A DNA stretch of 64,000 bases from Halorubrum sp. BOL3-1 (GTDB taxonomy: Archaea; Halobacteriota; Halobacteria; Halobacteriales; Haloferacaceae), in assembly GCF_004114375.1 (NCBI RefSeq), contig NZ_CP034692.1:1178001-1242000 (forward strand). Direction: 5' to 3'. The notes under the pieces are model-generated. The model was not told where the DNA came from. It saw only the letters and a program-made list of their open reading frames with translations, and did no database searches. Position 1 is the first letter of the stretch; each line of letters opens with the position of its first letter. Of this stretch, positions 8,079 through 16,439 are shown one piece after another. Position numbers and translations under genes: made by a program.

Positions 8079-9695
8079 CTACCCCTGACCGACCATCCGG
8101 TCTTCCTCGTCCCACTCGCGCTCGCGCAGCTCGTACTTCTGGATCTTCCCGGTCGCGGTCGTCGGGAGGTCGTCGACGAACTCCACCTCGCCGGGGGTCT
8201 TGTAGTCCGCGACGCGCTCGCGGACGAACGCCTTGAGTTCCTCGGGCGTCGCGCCCGCGTTGTCCGGGTCGCCGCTCTCGGGGACGACGAACGCCTTCGG
8301 CGTCTCTCCCCACCGCTCGTCGGGCGCGGGGATGACGGCGACGTCGGAGACGGCGTCGTGTTCGAAGAGAGTGTCCTCCAGCTCGATCGAGGAGATGTTC
8401 TCCCCGCCGGAGATGATGATGTCCTTCTTGCGGTCCTGGATCGAGACGAACCCGTCCCCGTCGACGACGGCCAAGTCGCCCATGTGGTAGTACCCCTCCG
8501 AGCGCTCGGAGAACGCCTCCTCGGTGGCCTCGGGCTTGTTCCAGTAGCGGTCCATCACCTGGTTGCCCCGGACGACGATCTCGCCTATCGTCTCCCCGTC
8601 GGCTGGCACGTCCTCGCCGTCCTCGTCGACGACGCGCACGTCGGTGCCGAGGTAGCCGATCCCCTGCTTCTTTTTGACCGCGAACCGGTCGTCAGCGCCC
8701 GCCTCGAAGTGGCGCTTGGCGTCCGAGGTGGTGATCAGCGGTCCGGTCTCGGTCGCGCCGTAGACGTGTTTGAGGTCCCAGCCGAACTCCTCCTCGACGG
8801 TGCGGATCGTCGCCTCCGGCGGCGCGGCGCCCGCGGTGGCGACCCGGACGTCGTTGGCACCGGTCGTCGCGCCGCCGTGTTCGGCGTGGTGGTCACCCAG
8901 CATGTTGAGTACGGTCGGGGCCGCACAGAAGTACGACACGTCCTGCTCGCGGATCCGATCGAACGTCTCCGCGACGTCGACGCCGCGGGTACAGACGTGA
9001 CGCGCGCCCATCCCCGTGACCGCGTAGATGTGGCCCCACCCGTTGACGTGGAACATCGGGAGCGTCCAGAGGTACACGTCGTCGTCGGTGATCTCCTGGT
9101 GGATCGAGATGAGGTACGCGTGTAGCGTCTCTGCGCGGTGGGTGCGACAGACCCCCTTCGGGTCGCCGGTGGTCCCCGAGGTGTAGTTGATCGTGATCAC
9201 CTCGTCTTCGTCCATCTCCGGGCGCTCGTAGGCGTCGGGGTCCGCCTCGTCGAGCGCGGCGTCGAACGACTCCCAGTCGCCCGCGACCGCGTCGGCGTCG
9301 TTCGTGAGGAACGTCTCGGTCGGCACCTCGTCGCGGACCGCCTCGACGCTCGCCGCGTACTCGGCGTCGGCGTAGACGACGTCGACGCCGGCGTCCGAGA
9401 GCATGTACGAGAAGTCGTCGGGCGTGAGCCGGTAGTTCAGCGGCGTGTGAACCGCACCGACCTGTATGGCGCCGTAGGCGGCCTCCAAGTGATAGTGCGT
9501 GTTCGGGTCCAACACCGCGACCCTGTCGCCCTTTTCCACGCCCCGGTCCTGAAGCGCGGCGGAGAAGCGGTCGGCGCGCTCGCCCAGCTCGGCGTACGTG
9601 TATCGCGTCCCGTCAACCGCGAGGACCGCCTCCTCGTCGGCGTAGTGTCGACGCGCCCGGTCCAAGAAGTCCGTCGTCAACAGCGGCTTGTACAT
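8079..9695 (-). CDS. AMP-dependent acyl-CoA ligase (medium/long-chain type)
   Basis: 538 aa, usual length for the ANL superfamily. The ATP-binding loop is 'YTSGTTGDPKG', the adenylate motif is 'YGATETGP', the hinge region is 'MGDLAVVDGDGF...DRKKDIIISGGENIS', and the catalytic Lys is in 'TATGKIQKYEL'. It would activate a carboxylic acid with ATP and CoA; the 'ISGGENISSIELED' core fits fatty or aryl acid ligases more than acetyl-CoA synthetase. Chain specificity is not predictable here. It stands alone, divergent from the initiator tRNA gene. Confidence 0.9.
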   Translation of the reverse strand: MYKPLLTTDFLDRARRHYADEEAVLAVDGTRYTYAELGERADRFSAALQDRGVEKGDRVAVLDPNTHYHLEAAYGAIQVGAVHTPLNYRLTPDDFSYMLSDAGVDVVYADAEYAASVEAVRDEVPTETFLTNDADAVAGDWESFDAALDEADPDAYERPEMDEDEVITINYTSGTTGDPKGVCRTHRAETLHAYLISIHQEITDDDVYLWTLPMFHVNGWGHIYAVTGMGARHVCTRGVDVAETFDRIREQDVSYFCAAPTVLNMLGDHHAEHGGATTGANDVRVATAGAAPPEATIRTVEEEFGWDLKHVYGATETGPLITTSDAKRHFEAGADDRFAVKKKQGIGYLGTDVRVVDEDGEDVPADGETIGEIVVRGNQVMDRYWNKPEATEEAFSERSEGYYHMGDLAVVDGDGFVSIQDRKKDIIISGGENISSIELEDTLFEHDAVSDVAVIPAPDERWGETPKAFVVPESGDPDNAGATPEELKAFVRERVADYKTPGEVEFVDDLPTTATGKIQKYELREREWDEEDRMVGQG

Positions 9696-9930
9696 CGTCT
9701 ATCACTATCGATGATGAGTGAAATCGTTTGCGGCCGACGCAAGGGACCGCGGTCCGCGGGAGGCTTTTGACGACGCACGACGGAGGGGAGACGAATGACC
9801 GACGAGTCCGGTCGAAGGCTGTAGCCGCGAGGAACGCGGATGACGGGATCGACGCCGAGACAGAGTGATCGGACGGGGCGACGATACCTCGACGCGTGGA
9901 CAAATCGCACACCGGCGTCGGGATCAGAAC

Positions 9931-9938
9931 CCTTAACA
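9931..9938 (+). promoter_or_regulatory. TATA-like box of the initiator tRNA gene
   Basis: CCTTAACA lies 24-31 bp before the tRNA 5' end, the normal archaeal box A spacing. The rest of the 266-bp spacer 9696-9961 holds nothing else I can support. Confidence 0.55.
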
Positions 9939-9961
9939 GTCGCACGCGATTGTGCTACGAT

Positions 9962-10036
9962 AGCGGGATGGGATAGCCAGGAGATTCCGCCGGGCTCATA
10001 ACCCGGAGATCGGTAGTTCAAATCTACTTCCCGCTA
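9962..10036 (+). tRNA. initiator tRNA-Met (CAU)
   Basis: 75 nt, folding as a full cloverleaf. The acceptor stem AGCGGGA/TCCCGCT closes with an A1:U72 pair, and the anticodon stem has three G:C pairs (GGG/CCC) next to the loop CTCATAA; both are initiator hallmarks in archaea and eukaryotes. Anticodon CAT is at loop positions 34-36. The T arm is GGTAG-TTCAAAT-CTACT, ending in a G:U pair at 49:65. There is no intron (haloarchaeal elongator tRNA-Met usually has one) and CCA is not encoded. It closely resembles the Haloferax initiator as I remember it. Confidence 0.95.
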
Positions 10037-10180
10037 TATTCTGTTGATCTCGACTGTGAATTCTGAGCACAGCGAGGCGCGAAGGGCGTCGCCAACGAGG
10101 TAGCCCTGAAGCGGATTCGAACCAAGGGATGGAGCGAGGCGAAGCCGCCATGGTTCGAATCTACCTCGCGCTATTTCTGT
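10014..10180 (+). repeat. att-like scar: imperfect copy of the tRNA 3' end 137 bp downstream, with inverted repeats
   Basis: The last 23 nt of the tRNA and its flank (10014-10044) recur at 10151-10180 with about 26 of 31 positions identical, allowing one gap. Between them lies a strong inverted repeat: GATTCGAACCA (10114-10124) with TGGTTCGAATC (10151-10161), and an outer pair CGAGGTAG (about 10096-10103) with CTACCTCG (10161-10168). A GGC-GAA-GCC mini-hairpin (10138-10146) sits in the loop. This is the pattern left when an element that integrated at a tRNA 3' end is lost, but no integrase is present. Confidence 0.5.
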
Positions 10181-10274
10181 CCGGCTGTTGCTCTCGTAGC
10201 ATTGCCCCCCGTTTTGAGACGTCGCGAATCGCAAACCCGGAAGCGATTTCCGTCGCGCTGTCGTTCTCTCGAGT

Positions 10275-10886
10275 ATGGATTACGAATCGAGTCTCGACCG
10301 CGCGATGGAGGAAGTGCCGGATCTCGGCGGCTCCGACGAGCGGCTGTCGGTTCCGGACCCCGAGACACAGAAGGACGGAGCGTTCACCCGCCTGACGAAC
10401 CTCTCGGGAATTGCTGACGCGTTGAGTCGCGACCCCGAACACGTCCACTCGAAGATCCAGCAGGAGCTCGGGACCGCCGGACAGTACGAGTCGGGCCGCG
10501 CCCGCTACAGCGGAAACTTCCACGATCGCGACTTCCAGGCCGCGATCGACTCGTACATCGAGTCGTACGTCACCTGCTCGGAGTGCGGTCTCCCCGACAC
10601 CCGGTTAGAGACCGAAAACCGGACGCCGATGCTCCGTTGTGAGGCCTGCGGGGCGTTCCGCCCGGTGGCGAAACAGACCACGCAGAACACCCAGCGACAG
10701 GAGGAGGCCGTCGAGTCGGGCAACACCTACGAACTCGAGATCGTCGGCACCGGTCGCAAGGGCGACGGCGTCGCCGAGCGCGGCGAGTACACGATCTTCG
10801 TCCCCGGCGCACAGGAGGGCGAGACCGTGACCGCCTACATCAAGAACGTCTCCGGCAACCTCGCGTTCGCCCGCCGCGAGAACTGA
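10275..10886 (+). CDS. translation initiation factor aIF2 subunit beta, fused to a C-terminal TRAM domain
   Basis: 203 aa. The aIF2-beta core (about residues 30-130) ends in a zinc ribbon with Cys101/Cys104 and Cys122/Cys125. Residues about 149-203 ('YELEIVGTGRKGDGVAERGEYTIFV') form a TRAM RNA-binding domain, an extension I associate with haloarchaeal versions. aIF2 delivers Met-tRNAi to the small ribosomal subunit; beta supports alpha/gamma. The gene follows the initiator tRNA gene by 238 bp, so a factor and its RNA cargo are neighbours on the same strand. Confidence 0.93.
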   Translation: MDYESSLDRAMEEVPDLGGSDERLSVPDPETQKDGAFTRLTNLSGIADALSRDPEHVHSKIQQELGTAGQYESGRARYSGNFHDRDFQAAIDSYIESYVTCSECGLPDTRLETENRTPMLRCEACGAFRPVAKQTTQNTQRQEEAVESGNTYELEIVGTGRKGDGVAERGEYTIFVPGAQEGETVTAYIKNVSGNLAFARREN

Positions 10887-11019
10887 TCCGGCCGGAGCGA
10901 CCGCGACACTAACGTTCTTCCCGAACCGGTTACCGCTCTCGGTGCCGACACCGACCCCGGCGGCGGCACCGGCGTTCCGCTACCCGACCGTTTATCGGCG
11001 CGTTCGCACATCGTGAGGT

Positions 11020-12195
11020 ATGGCCACGCGACTCCCCGAGTCGGCCTTCGAGGACCGGCTCGCCGCGGTCCGAGACCGGCTCGCAGCGACCGACGCCGAC
11101 GCCGCGACGTGGGTCGGCGCGACGTCCATCGAGTACCTCACCGGCTTCCACCATATCCAGACGGAGCGGCCGGTCGTCCTCGCGGTCGCCGACGACCGCG
11201 TCGAGATCACCGTCCCGAGACTGGAGGTCGAACGGGTCTCTCCGAACCCGCGGATCGACGCGGTCCACGACTACTTCGATTACCCCGGCGGCGAGCCGGT
11301 CGCCGTCGCCGTCGAGATGCTCGACGGTCTCGGCGTCGACGCGGTCGCCGCCGACGCCGACGGACCGCCGGGCGTGATGGGGTACGACGGTCCCGCGTTC
11401 TCCGAGTTCCTCGACGTCGAGACGCAGTCGTGGGTCGACCGGCTGCGTTGGGCGAAGTCCGACGCGGAGGTCGATCTGATCCGCGAGTCCGCGAAGTGGG
11501 CGAACCTCGGCCACCGCTACCTCGCGGACTTTTCCGAGCCGGGCGCGCACCCGGCGACCGTCTCCCAGCGGGCGTCGACGGAAGCGTCCCGGGCCATGCT
11601 CGACGCGCTCGGAGATGCCTACAGCGTCCGCGTCCGCGGCGACGGCCCGGTTCACGCGGGCTACATCTCCGGCGAGGAGACCGCGCTCCCGCACGGCCAC
11701 ACTCCGAACGAGCGGCTCTCCGAGGGCGACGTGCTGGTCACCGGCGCGACCGCGAACGTCGACGGGTACCGCTCGGAGTTAGAGCGGACCATGTTCGTCG
11801 GCGACTACTCCGACGAGCAGGAACACTACTTCGAGCTAATGCTGGAGGCGCAGACGCTCGCGATCGACGCGCTCGGACCGGGCGTCCCCGTCTCCGAGGT
11901 CGACCGCGTCGTCTGGGAGTACTTCGAGGAGCAGGGCGTGACCGACTTGGCGCGACACCACGTCGGTCACAACATCGGTCTCGGTGGACACGAGCCGCCG
12001 TACATCGACCGGGGCTGGGGGGAGCGCTACGACGGCGACGACGCGCTGATGCGACCCGGGCACGTGTACACGATCGAACCCGGACTCTACACCGACGAGT
12101 ACGGCTACCGACACTCCGACACGGTGGCGATCACCGAGTCGGGGACGGAACGGCTCACCAACTTCCCGCGAGACATCGACTCGAACGTCGTCTGA
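11020..12195 (+). CDS. M24 (creatinase/aminopeptidase P fold) family protein with altered metal ligands
   Basis: 391 aa: creatinase-type N-domain (1-130) and pita-bread C-domain. Family landmarks are present: 'HHVGHNIGLGGHEP' and 'YTIEPGLY'. Compared with prolidase motifs as I know them (IDLGA...SDITRT and RIEDT), three of five metal ligands differ: the first Asp is Thr in 'VTGATANVDGY', the second is Glu in 'SELERT', and the last Glu is Ser in 'YRHSDTV'. It may be a metal-free hydrolase like creatinase, or an inactive relative, rather than a true Xaa-Pro peptidase. It ends 24 bp before a convergent small gene. Confidence 0.82.
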   Translation: MATRLPESAFEDRLAAVRDRLAATDADAATWVGATSIEYLTGFHHIQTERPVVLAVADDRVEITVPRLEVERVSPNPRIDAVHDYFDYPGGEPVAVAVEMLDGLGVDAVAADADGPPGVMGYDGPAFSEFLDVETQSWVDRLRWAKSDAEVDLIRESAKWANLGHRYLADFSEPGAHPATVSQRASTEASRAMLDALGDAYSVRVRGDGPVHAGYISGEETALPHGHTPNERLSEGDVLVTGATANVDGYRSELERTMFVGDYSDEQEHYFELMLEAQTLAIDALGPGVPVSEVDRVVWEYFEEQGVTDLARHHVGHNIGLGGHEPPYIDRGWGERYDGDDALMRPGHVYTIEPGLYTDEYGYRHSDTVAITESGTERLTNFPRDIDSNVV

Positions 12196-12219
12196 CGGGC
12201 GTTTCCGGTCCCCCGACAG

Positions 12220-12372
12220 TCAGTCGATCCGCTCGACGACCACTCGATGGCGGGTTTCGTCGGCGTGGTCGCGGCCGACCGCGTCCGCGTCGCCCGCGGT
12301 GTCACACAGGCGTTCGAGCCGGCACTCGCGACAGACGAGGTGGTACAGTTCGCTTTTGCCGGCAGCGTTCAT
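12220..12372 (-). CDS. 50-aa Cys/His microprotein, putative zinc-binding
   Basis: An ATG at 12372 opens a 51-codon frame ending TGA at 12220. The product starts MNAAGKSELYHLVCREC and has Cys14, Cys17, Cys23 plus His11, His36 and His42, enough ligands for one zinc site. It is acidic, without hydrophobic segment. The gene fills most of the gap between the M24 and helicase genes and its codons show the local GC-rich third positions, so I consider it real. Small zinc-finger proteins of this kind occur across haloarchaea; function is unknown, with nucleic-acid or protein contact plausible. Confidence 0.68.
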   Translation of the reverse strand: MNAAGKSELYHLVCRECRLERLCDTAGDADAVGRDHADETRHRVVVERID

Positions 12373-12455
12373 ACGTGCCTCAGTCCGTGCGACCACTTAG
12401 TTAGGACCCGCTTACGGCGGATAACGAGTCGTTACCGCGGCGAAACGCGTCGGGT

Positions 12456-14816
12456 TCACTCGCTCGCCGCCGGCCCCGACTCGAACCGGTCGAGCGCGAC
12501 CTCCAGCATGTCCGGACTCACGGGCTGGTACTCCTCGCGCTCGTGTTCGGGCAGGTATTCCCTGACGCCGTTCCACGAGTCGCGGGCGTAGCGAGCGTCG
12601 AGCAGGACGCGGACCCCGCGCTCGTCCGGGCCGCGGATGACTCGGCCGACCGCCTGTCGGGCCTTCCGCACGGCGGGGACGGTGAGCGCCGTCTCGAACC
12701 CCGACTCGAACCGGCGGTCGTAGGCGGTTATCACCGCTCGCGTCCGCGGCTGCGCCGTGTTGATTATCGGGACGCCACAGACGACGGCCGCCGAGAGCCG
12801 GTCGCCGCGGTAGTCGACGCCTTCCGTGAGCGTGCCGCGGAGGCTCGTCACCAGCACCTTCCCGTCGCCGGCGAAGAAGTCGTCTTTCAGCGACTCCGTC
12901 TCGCGGTCGCCGGAGGACTCGTCGAGCAGCACCGGCTTGTCGAGCCGGCCGGAGAGCGCCTGGGCCATCCACGTCGCCTCCGCGTAGCTCGGCGTCCCGA
13001 CGAGGACGTTGCCCTCGCGGCGCGCGACGGCGGCAGTCGCGTCGAGGTGCGCGAGCCGCGTCGGGTTCTCCTCGCCGGGGGCGCCGCGGTTCTGGTGCGT
13101 GAACTTCGGCGCGTCGACCGCGAGGCTCGCGCGGTTCTCTTCGGGGAAGGAGAGGCCGTAGGTGCGCTCGACGACCGGCCGACCGCGCTCCGCGAGGTGA
13201 TCGAGTCCGGTCACCTCGCGGAACACGTCCATCGGCTCCAGGGTCGCGCTCATCAGCACGCCGCCGCCGAACGACGCGAGCCGGTCGCCGATCGGTTCGC
13301 TCGGCAGGCAGTTGTGGAGCGTGAGACGCGCGTTGTACACCCGCCGCCACGAGTCCGGCGGCTCCGTCTCGTCGAACGTGCGTTCGAGTTCGACCGCGCG
13401 GAAGAAGTCGGTGTGGCCCTCGCGGTACCAGGCGTTGAGGGTGCGACCGACGCCCGGCGCGGCGCGCCGCTTGTCCTCCTCCTCCAGCGAGTCGAGGACG
13501 CGCTTCACGACCGCGCCGACCTGCTCGGCGCGCGCCCAGACGCGCTCGCCGTACCCCTCGCGGTCCGCCCACGCCGTGATCTCGTCTTCTCCCGGCTCCT
13601 CCGGGTCGCGGAGGGGGATCGCGTCGTCGTCGAGGTCGCGCATCGACGCGCGCCAGTCGGGGCGTTCGCGGTCGAGATGCGCGGTCACGCGGCGGTCGAG
13701 TTCGCCGCGGAGGTCTGCGTAGAACTCCCGGACCGCCTCGATCTCCTCGACGGTCACGTCCGCGTCCTCCAGTTCGCCGCGGACCAAGGCGGCGTCGTCG
13801 GACTCCGCGCCCGCGGTCTCGAAGGACAGCGGCTGGACGACGCGGGTGAGTTCGTTCTCCGCGTCGCGGAGGCTCGCGTCCGCGACCGCGTCGCTCACGA
13901 GGTCCCGGACGCGCGGTTCGAGCATGTGCGCCTCGTCGCAGACGACGAACGTCGAGTCGTCGAGGAGCGCGCCGGTGAACGTCCCGGTCGTCACGGGGTC
14001 GAACGCGTGGTAGTAGTTGGCGATAACGACCTCGACCTCGGGCACGAGCGCGCCCATGATCGAGTGGGGACACGAGCCGTGGCCCGCCGCGAGCCGGACG
14101 AGTTCGTCGGCGTCGACGTGGCCGAGCTCCGTGACGTCGAACGGGACCGCCTCGGCGGGGTCGCCGTCCTCCGGGAGGTCGTCGAGGAAGCCGGCGTAGA
14201 ACGGACAGAACTCCGTCTCCTCGAACTCCTCGGTGTCCGGTCGGTACGGGGTCGGCCCGCCGTCGACGGAGAGGTAGTCGGCGCCGCCGTCGGGGCCGGA
14301 TTCGGCGGCGTTCCCGGAGTCCATCAGGCCGACCTGCTGACTCCGCGCCTCGTTCACGAGGTTCGAGGTCGTCGTCGCTCCGCCGTCACCGACGAGGTTC
14401 CGGGTGCGCTCGCGGAGCCCCTCGCAGCGCTCGTACACGTTCTCGCGGTCGATCCCGCCGCGATTTTCTCGGGCGTACGGGCAGACGTCCGCCTTGCCGA
14501 CCAGCGTGAGCCCGGAGACGGGGTCGTAGTCGTCCGGGAGGTTCTCGTTCATCGCCCGCAGGTCCGTCTCGAACTGGCGCAGCTGCTGTTTGACGCTGGT
14601 GAGGACGAAAACGCGCTCGAAGCCGGAGTCTGGGTCGCGGACGCGGTCGAGTCCGGCGGTGAGCGCGAGCATCGTCTTTCCCGTCCCGCAGGCGCCCTCA
14701 AGCGCGAGAAAGCCGCCGTCGTCGGCCGCGTCGATGGCGGCGTCGATGCCGTCGGCCTGCTCGGGATAGGGTTCGGGATGGCCGAAGAGGTCGGCCCACG
14801 GGGGCGAGTCGGTCAC
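12456..14816 (-). CDS. XPD/Rad3/DinG-type superfamily 2 DNA helicase with Fe-S cluster
   Basis: 786 aa. Walker A is 'GACGTGKTML' (residues 41-50), Walker B is 'VVCDEAHML', and motif VI is 'QAVGRVIRGPDERG'. Four cysteines lie between motifs I and II ('DVCPYARE', 'YERCEGL', 'EFCPFYAG', 'GSCPHSIMG'), the pattern of the 4Fe-4S domain of XPD helicases. These unwind DNA 5' to 3' in repair or recombination. The product is longer than minimal archaeal XPD (about 550 aa). The long frame on the opposite strand is a composition shadow. The gene stands alone. Confidence 0.93.
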   Translation of the reverse strand: MTDSPPWADLFGHPEPYPEQADGIDAAIDAADDGGFLALEGACGTGKTMLALTAGLDRVRDPDSGFERVFVLTSVKQQLRQFETDLRAMNENLPDDYDPVSGLTLVGKADVCPYARENRGGIDRENVYERCEGLRERTRNLVGDGGATTTSNLVNEARSQQVGLMDSGNAAESGPDGGADYLSVDGGPTPYRPDTEEFEETEFCPFYAGFLDDLPEDGDPAEAVPFDVTELGHVDADELVRLAAGHGSCPHSIMGALVPEVEVVIANYYHAFDPVTTGTFTGALLDDSTFVVCDEAHMLEPRVRDLVSDAVADASLRDAENELTRVVQPLSFETAGAESDDAALVRGELEDADVTVEEIEAVREFYADLRGELDRRVTAHLDRERPDWRASMRDLDDDAIPLRDPEEPGEDEITAWADREGYGERVWARAEQVGAVVKRVLDSLEEEDKRRAAPGVGRTLNAWYREGHTDFFRAVELERTFDETEPPDSWRRVYNARLTLHNCLPSEPIGDRLASFGGGVLMSATLEPMDVFREVTGLDHLAERGRPVVERTYGLSFPEENRASLAVDAPKFTHQNRGAPGEENPTRLAHLDATAAVARREGNVLVGTPSYAEATWMAQALSGRLDKPVLLDESSGDRETESLKDDFFAGDGKVLVTSLRGTLTEGVDYRGDRLSAAVVCGVPIINTAQPRTRAVITAYDRRFESGFETALTVPAVRKARQAVGRVIRGPDERGVRVLLDARYARDSWNGVREYLPEHEREEYQPVSPDMLEVALDRFESGPAASE

Positions 14817-14938
14817 GAGAGCGAGTTACGCGGCATCGGATTTAAGCACTTCATCGTTCGCCCGGCCGTCACGACCGTGACGCACGCCGCCCCGCGGCCG
14901 CGACACGAGGCCGGACCCGGCCGACCGCGTCGCCCTGC

Positions 14939-15595
14939 TCACTCCACGATGTCGTGGAGGTCGGAGAGGTTCTCGATCTCCCAGGTCGGCCAGACGTTCA
15001 GCTCCCAGTCGCGGCGGTGCGGCCGGCGGATGAACGCCGAGTCGATGCCCGCGTTCTCGGCCGCGCGGACGTCGGACTCGTTGTCGCCGACGAACAGCGC
15101 GTCGCTCGCGTCGAGGTCGCCGAGCGCCTGCTCGATGTAGTGGGGGTTCGGCTTGCGGAGCTGGAGCGAGTGGATCGTCGGCTCGCGGCCGTATGCGGCG
15201 CCGATCCGCTCGAATCCGTCGAAGTGACTGACGAGGAAATCGACCGTCGCCTGCTGGTTCGACGAGACGATTCCCATCTCGACGTCGAGGTCCTGAAGCT
15301 CGTCGAGGTCGTTGTACGGGGTCTTCCGGCCCTCGCGGGCCTCCTGCTGTTGGGCCCGCGACACCACGTCGTCGCGCGTTCGCCAGAACGACCCCGGATC
15401 GAGGTCGTACGTCTGACAGACGGTTCCCACGCTGCCGGGGGTCGCGCCGATGGTCATCTGCTCTACGTCGTCCGGATCGGGCTCCTCGACGCCGCACTCC
15501 TCGAACGCGTTCCGGGTCGCATCCCGGAGCACGTCGAAGCGCGTGCGGCCCACGAGGACACCGTCGTTGTCGAACACGACGGTATCGTACGTCAT
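14939..15595 (-). CDS. HAD superfamily hydrolase (phosphoglycolate phosphatase-like)
   Basis: 218 aa. HAD motif I is 'VFDNDGV' with nucleophile Asp9 and acid Asp11; motif II is 'IVSSNQQ'; the motif III Lys is in 'RKPNPHYI'; motif IV is 'FVGDNESDV'. A helical cap lies between motifs I and II, as in subclass IA. It should hydrolyse a small phosphorylated metabolite, but the substrate cannot be read from sequence. It faces the LOG gene divergently. Confidence 0.88.
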   Translation of the reverse strand: MTYDTVVFDNDGVLVGRTRFDVLRDATRNAFEECGVEEPDPDDVEQMTIGATPGSVGTVCQTYDLDPGSFWRTRDDVVSRAQQQEAREGRKTPYNDLDELQDLDVEMGIVSSNQQATVDFLVSHFDGFERIGAAYGREPTIHSLQLRKPNPHYIEQALGDLDASDALFVGDNESDVRAAENAGIDSAFIRRPHRRDWELNVWPTWEIENLSDLHDIVE

Positions 15596-15737
15596 AGCTC
15601 CCGTTCACGACGGGGAGGGATAAGCGTTTCAGTGGGATTCTCGACGCCGAGAACCCACGAAACGGCGGCGACGGCCGCCACGGCCGCCGAACGACGGATT
15701 CGGACGGTTTACCGGCCGCCGACTCGTGGCGTCGTCC

Positions 15738-16193
15738 ATGCGCGTCAGCGTTATCGGCGGCAGTTCGGTCGGTCCGGAGACGGCCGCGGTCGCGGAGGGA
15801 CTCGGGGAACGGCTCGCGAAGCGCGGGCACGTCGTCGTCTGCGGGGGGTTAGGCGGCGTCATGGAGGCGGTCTGTCGCGGCGCCCGCGAGGCCGACGGCG
15901 AGACGATCGGCATCCTCCCGACGGAGCGCCGTGCGGACGCGAACCCGCACGTCACGACGCCGATCGCGACGGGGCTCGGCCACGCGCGCAACGCCCTCGT
16001 CGTGATGAACGGCGACGCCGCGGTCGCGGTCGACGGCGCGGGCGGCACCCTCTCGGAGATCGGACTCGCGCTCGCGCAGGGCCGGCCCGTGGCCGGTCTC
16101 GACACACACGACGTCGACGGCGTCGAGCCGGTCGACTCGCCGGCGGCGGCGGTGGAGTACGTCGAAGAGGCGGTCGTCCGCGACGTCGACTGA
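15738..16193 (+). CDS. LOG/TIGR00725-family nucleotide-binding protein
   Basis: 151 aa from the ATG at 15738; an upstream GTG in frame (15726) is possible. The Rossmann-like motif 'VIGGSSV' and the loops 'CGGLGGVMEAVCRGA' and 'VDGAGGTLSEIGLAL' are those of the LOG/MoCo-carrier superfamily. The second loop has GAGGTLSE where LOG phosphoribohydrolases have PGGxGTxxE, so the TIGR00725 or molybdenum-cofactor-carrier branch is likelier than true LONELY GUY activity. Actual function is unknown. Confidence 0.83.
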   Translation: MRVSVIGGSSVGPETAAVAEGLGERLAKRGHVVVCGGLGGVMEAVCRGAREADGETIGILPTERRADANPHVTTPIATGLGHARNALVVMNGDAAVAVDGAGGTLSEIGLALAQGRPVAGLDTHDVDGVEPVDSPAAAVEYVEEAVVRDVD

Positions 16194-16201
16194 CCGACTC
16201 G

Positions 16202-16432
16202 CGGCCGCCAGGGGTCGTGAACCTCGTGATCGACGGAGGAGAACGGAATCGCGGGCTCGGGGCCACGGTGCTCGACCGGCTCGATGACGTCGCCTACGAG
16301 CGCGGCTGCGGCTACCTCACCGTCGCCTGCGGGTGGGAAAACGAGGGTACGCGGCGGTTCTACCGCGACGCGGGGTTCCGGCCGGAGCGGGTCGACTTCG
16401 CGCGGCCGTCGGAGTGGGGAAAAACTCTCGGG
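16202..16432 (+). pseudogene. remnant of a GNAT N-acetyltransferase (C-terminal half)
   Basis: In frame with the GTG at 16217 there is a clear GNAT C-half: 'VNLVID', the acetyl-CoA loop 'RNRGLGATVLDRL', and 'ENEGTRRFYRDAGFRPE'. The N-terminal strands expected before it are absent, because the LOG gene ends at 16193 only a few codons earlier. After about 16432 the frame runs on antisense inside dph2 until 16561 without family features. I read this as a truncated gene, although a short expressed protein from 16217 cannot be excluded. Confidence 0.6.
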
Positions 16433-16439
16433 GGACCGC

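Noticed and set aside
10034-10234. 66-residue minus-strand frame behind the tRNA
   Set aside because: It consists of the tRNA scar and inverted repeats; no conserved features.
12543-15140. 865-residue open frame opposite the XPD-like helicase
   Set aside because: It is antisense to a gene with complete helicase motifs, has Arg/Val/Asp-rich composition and no family features. High GC makes such shadows common.
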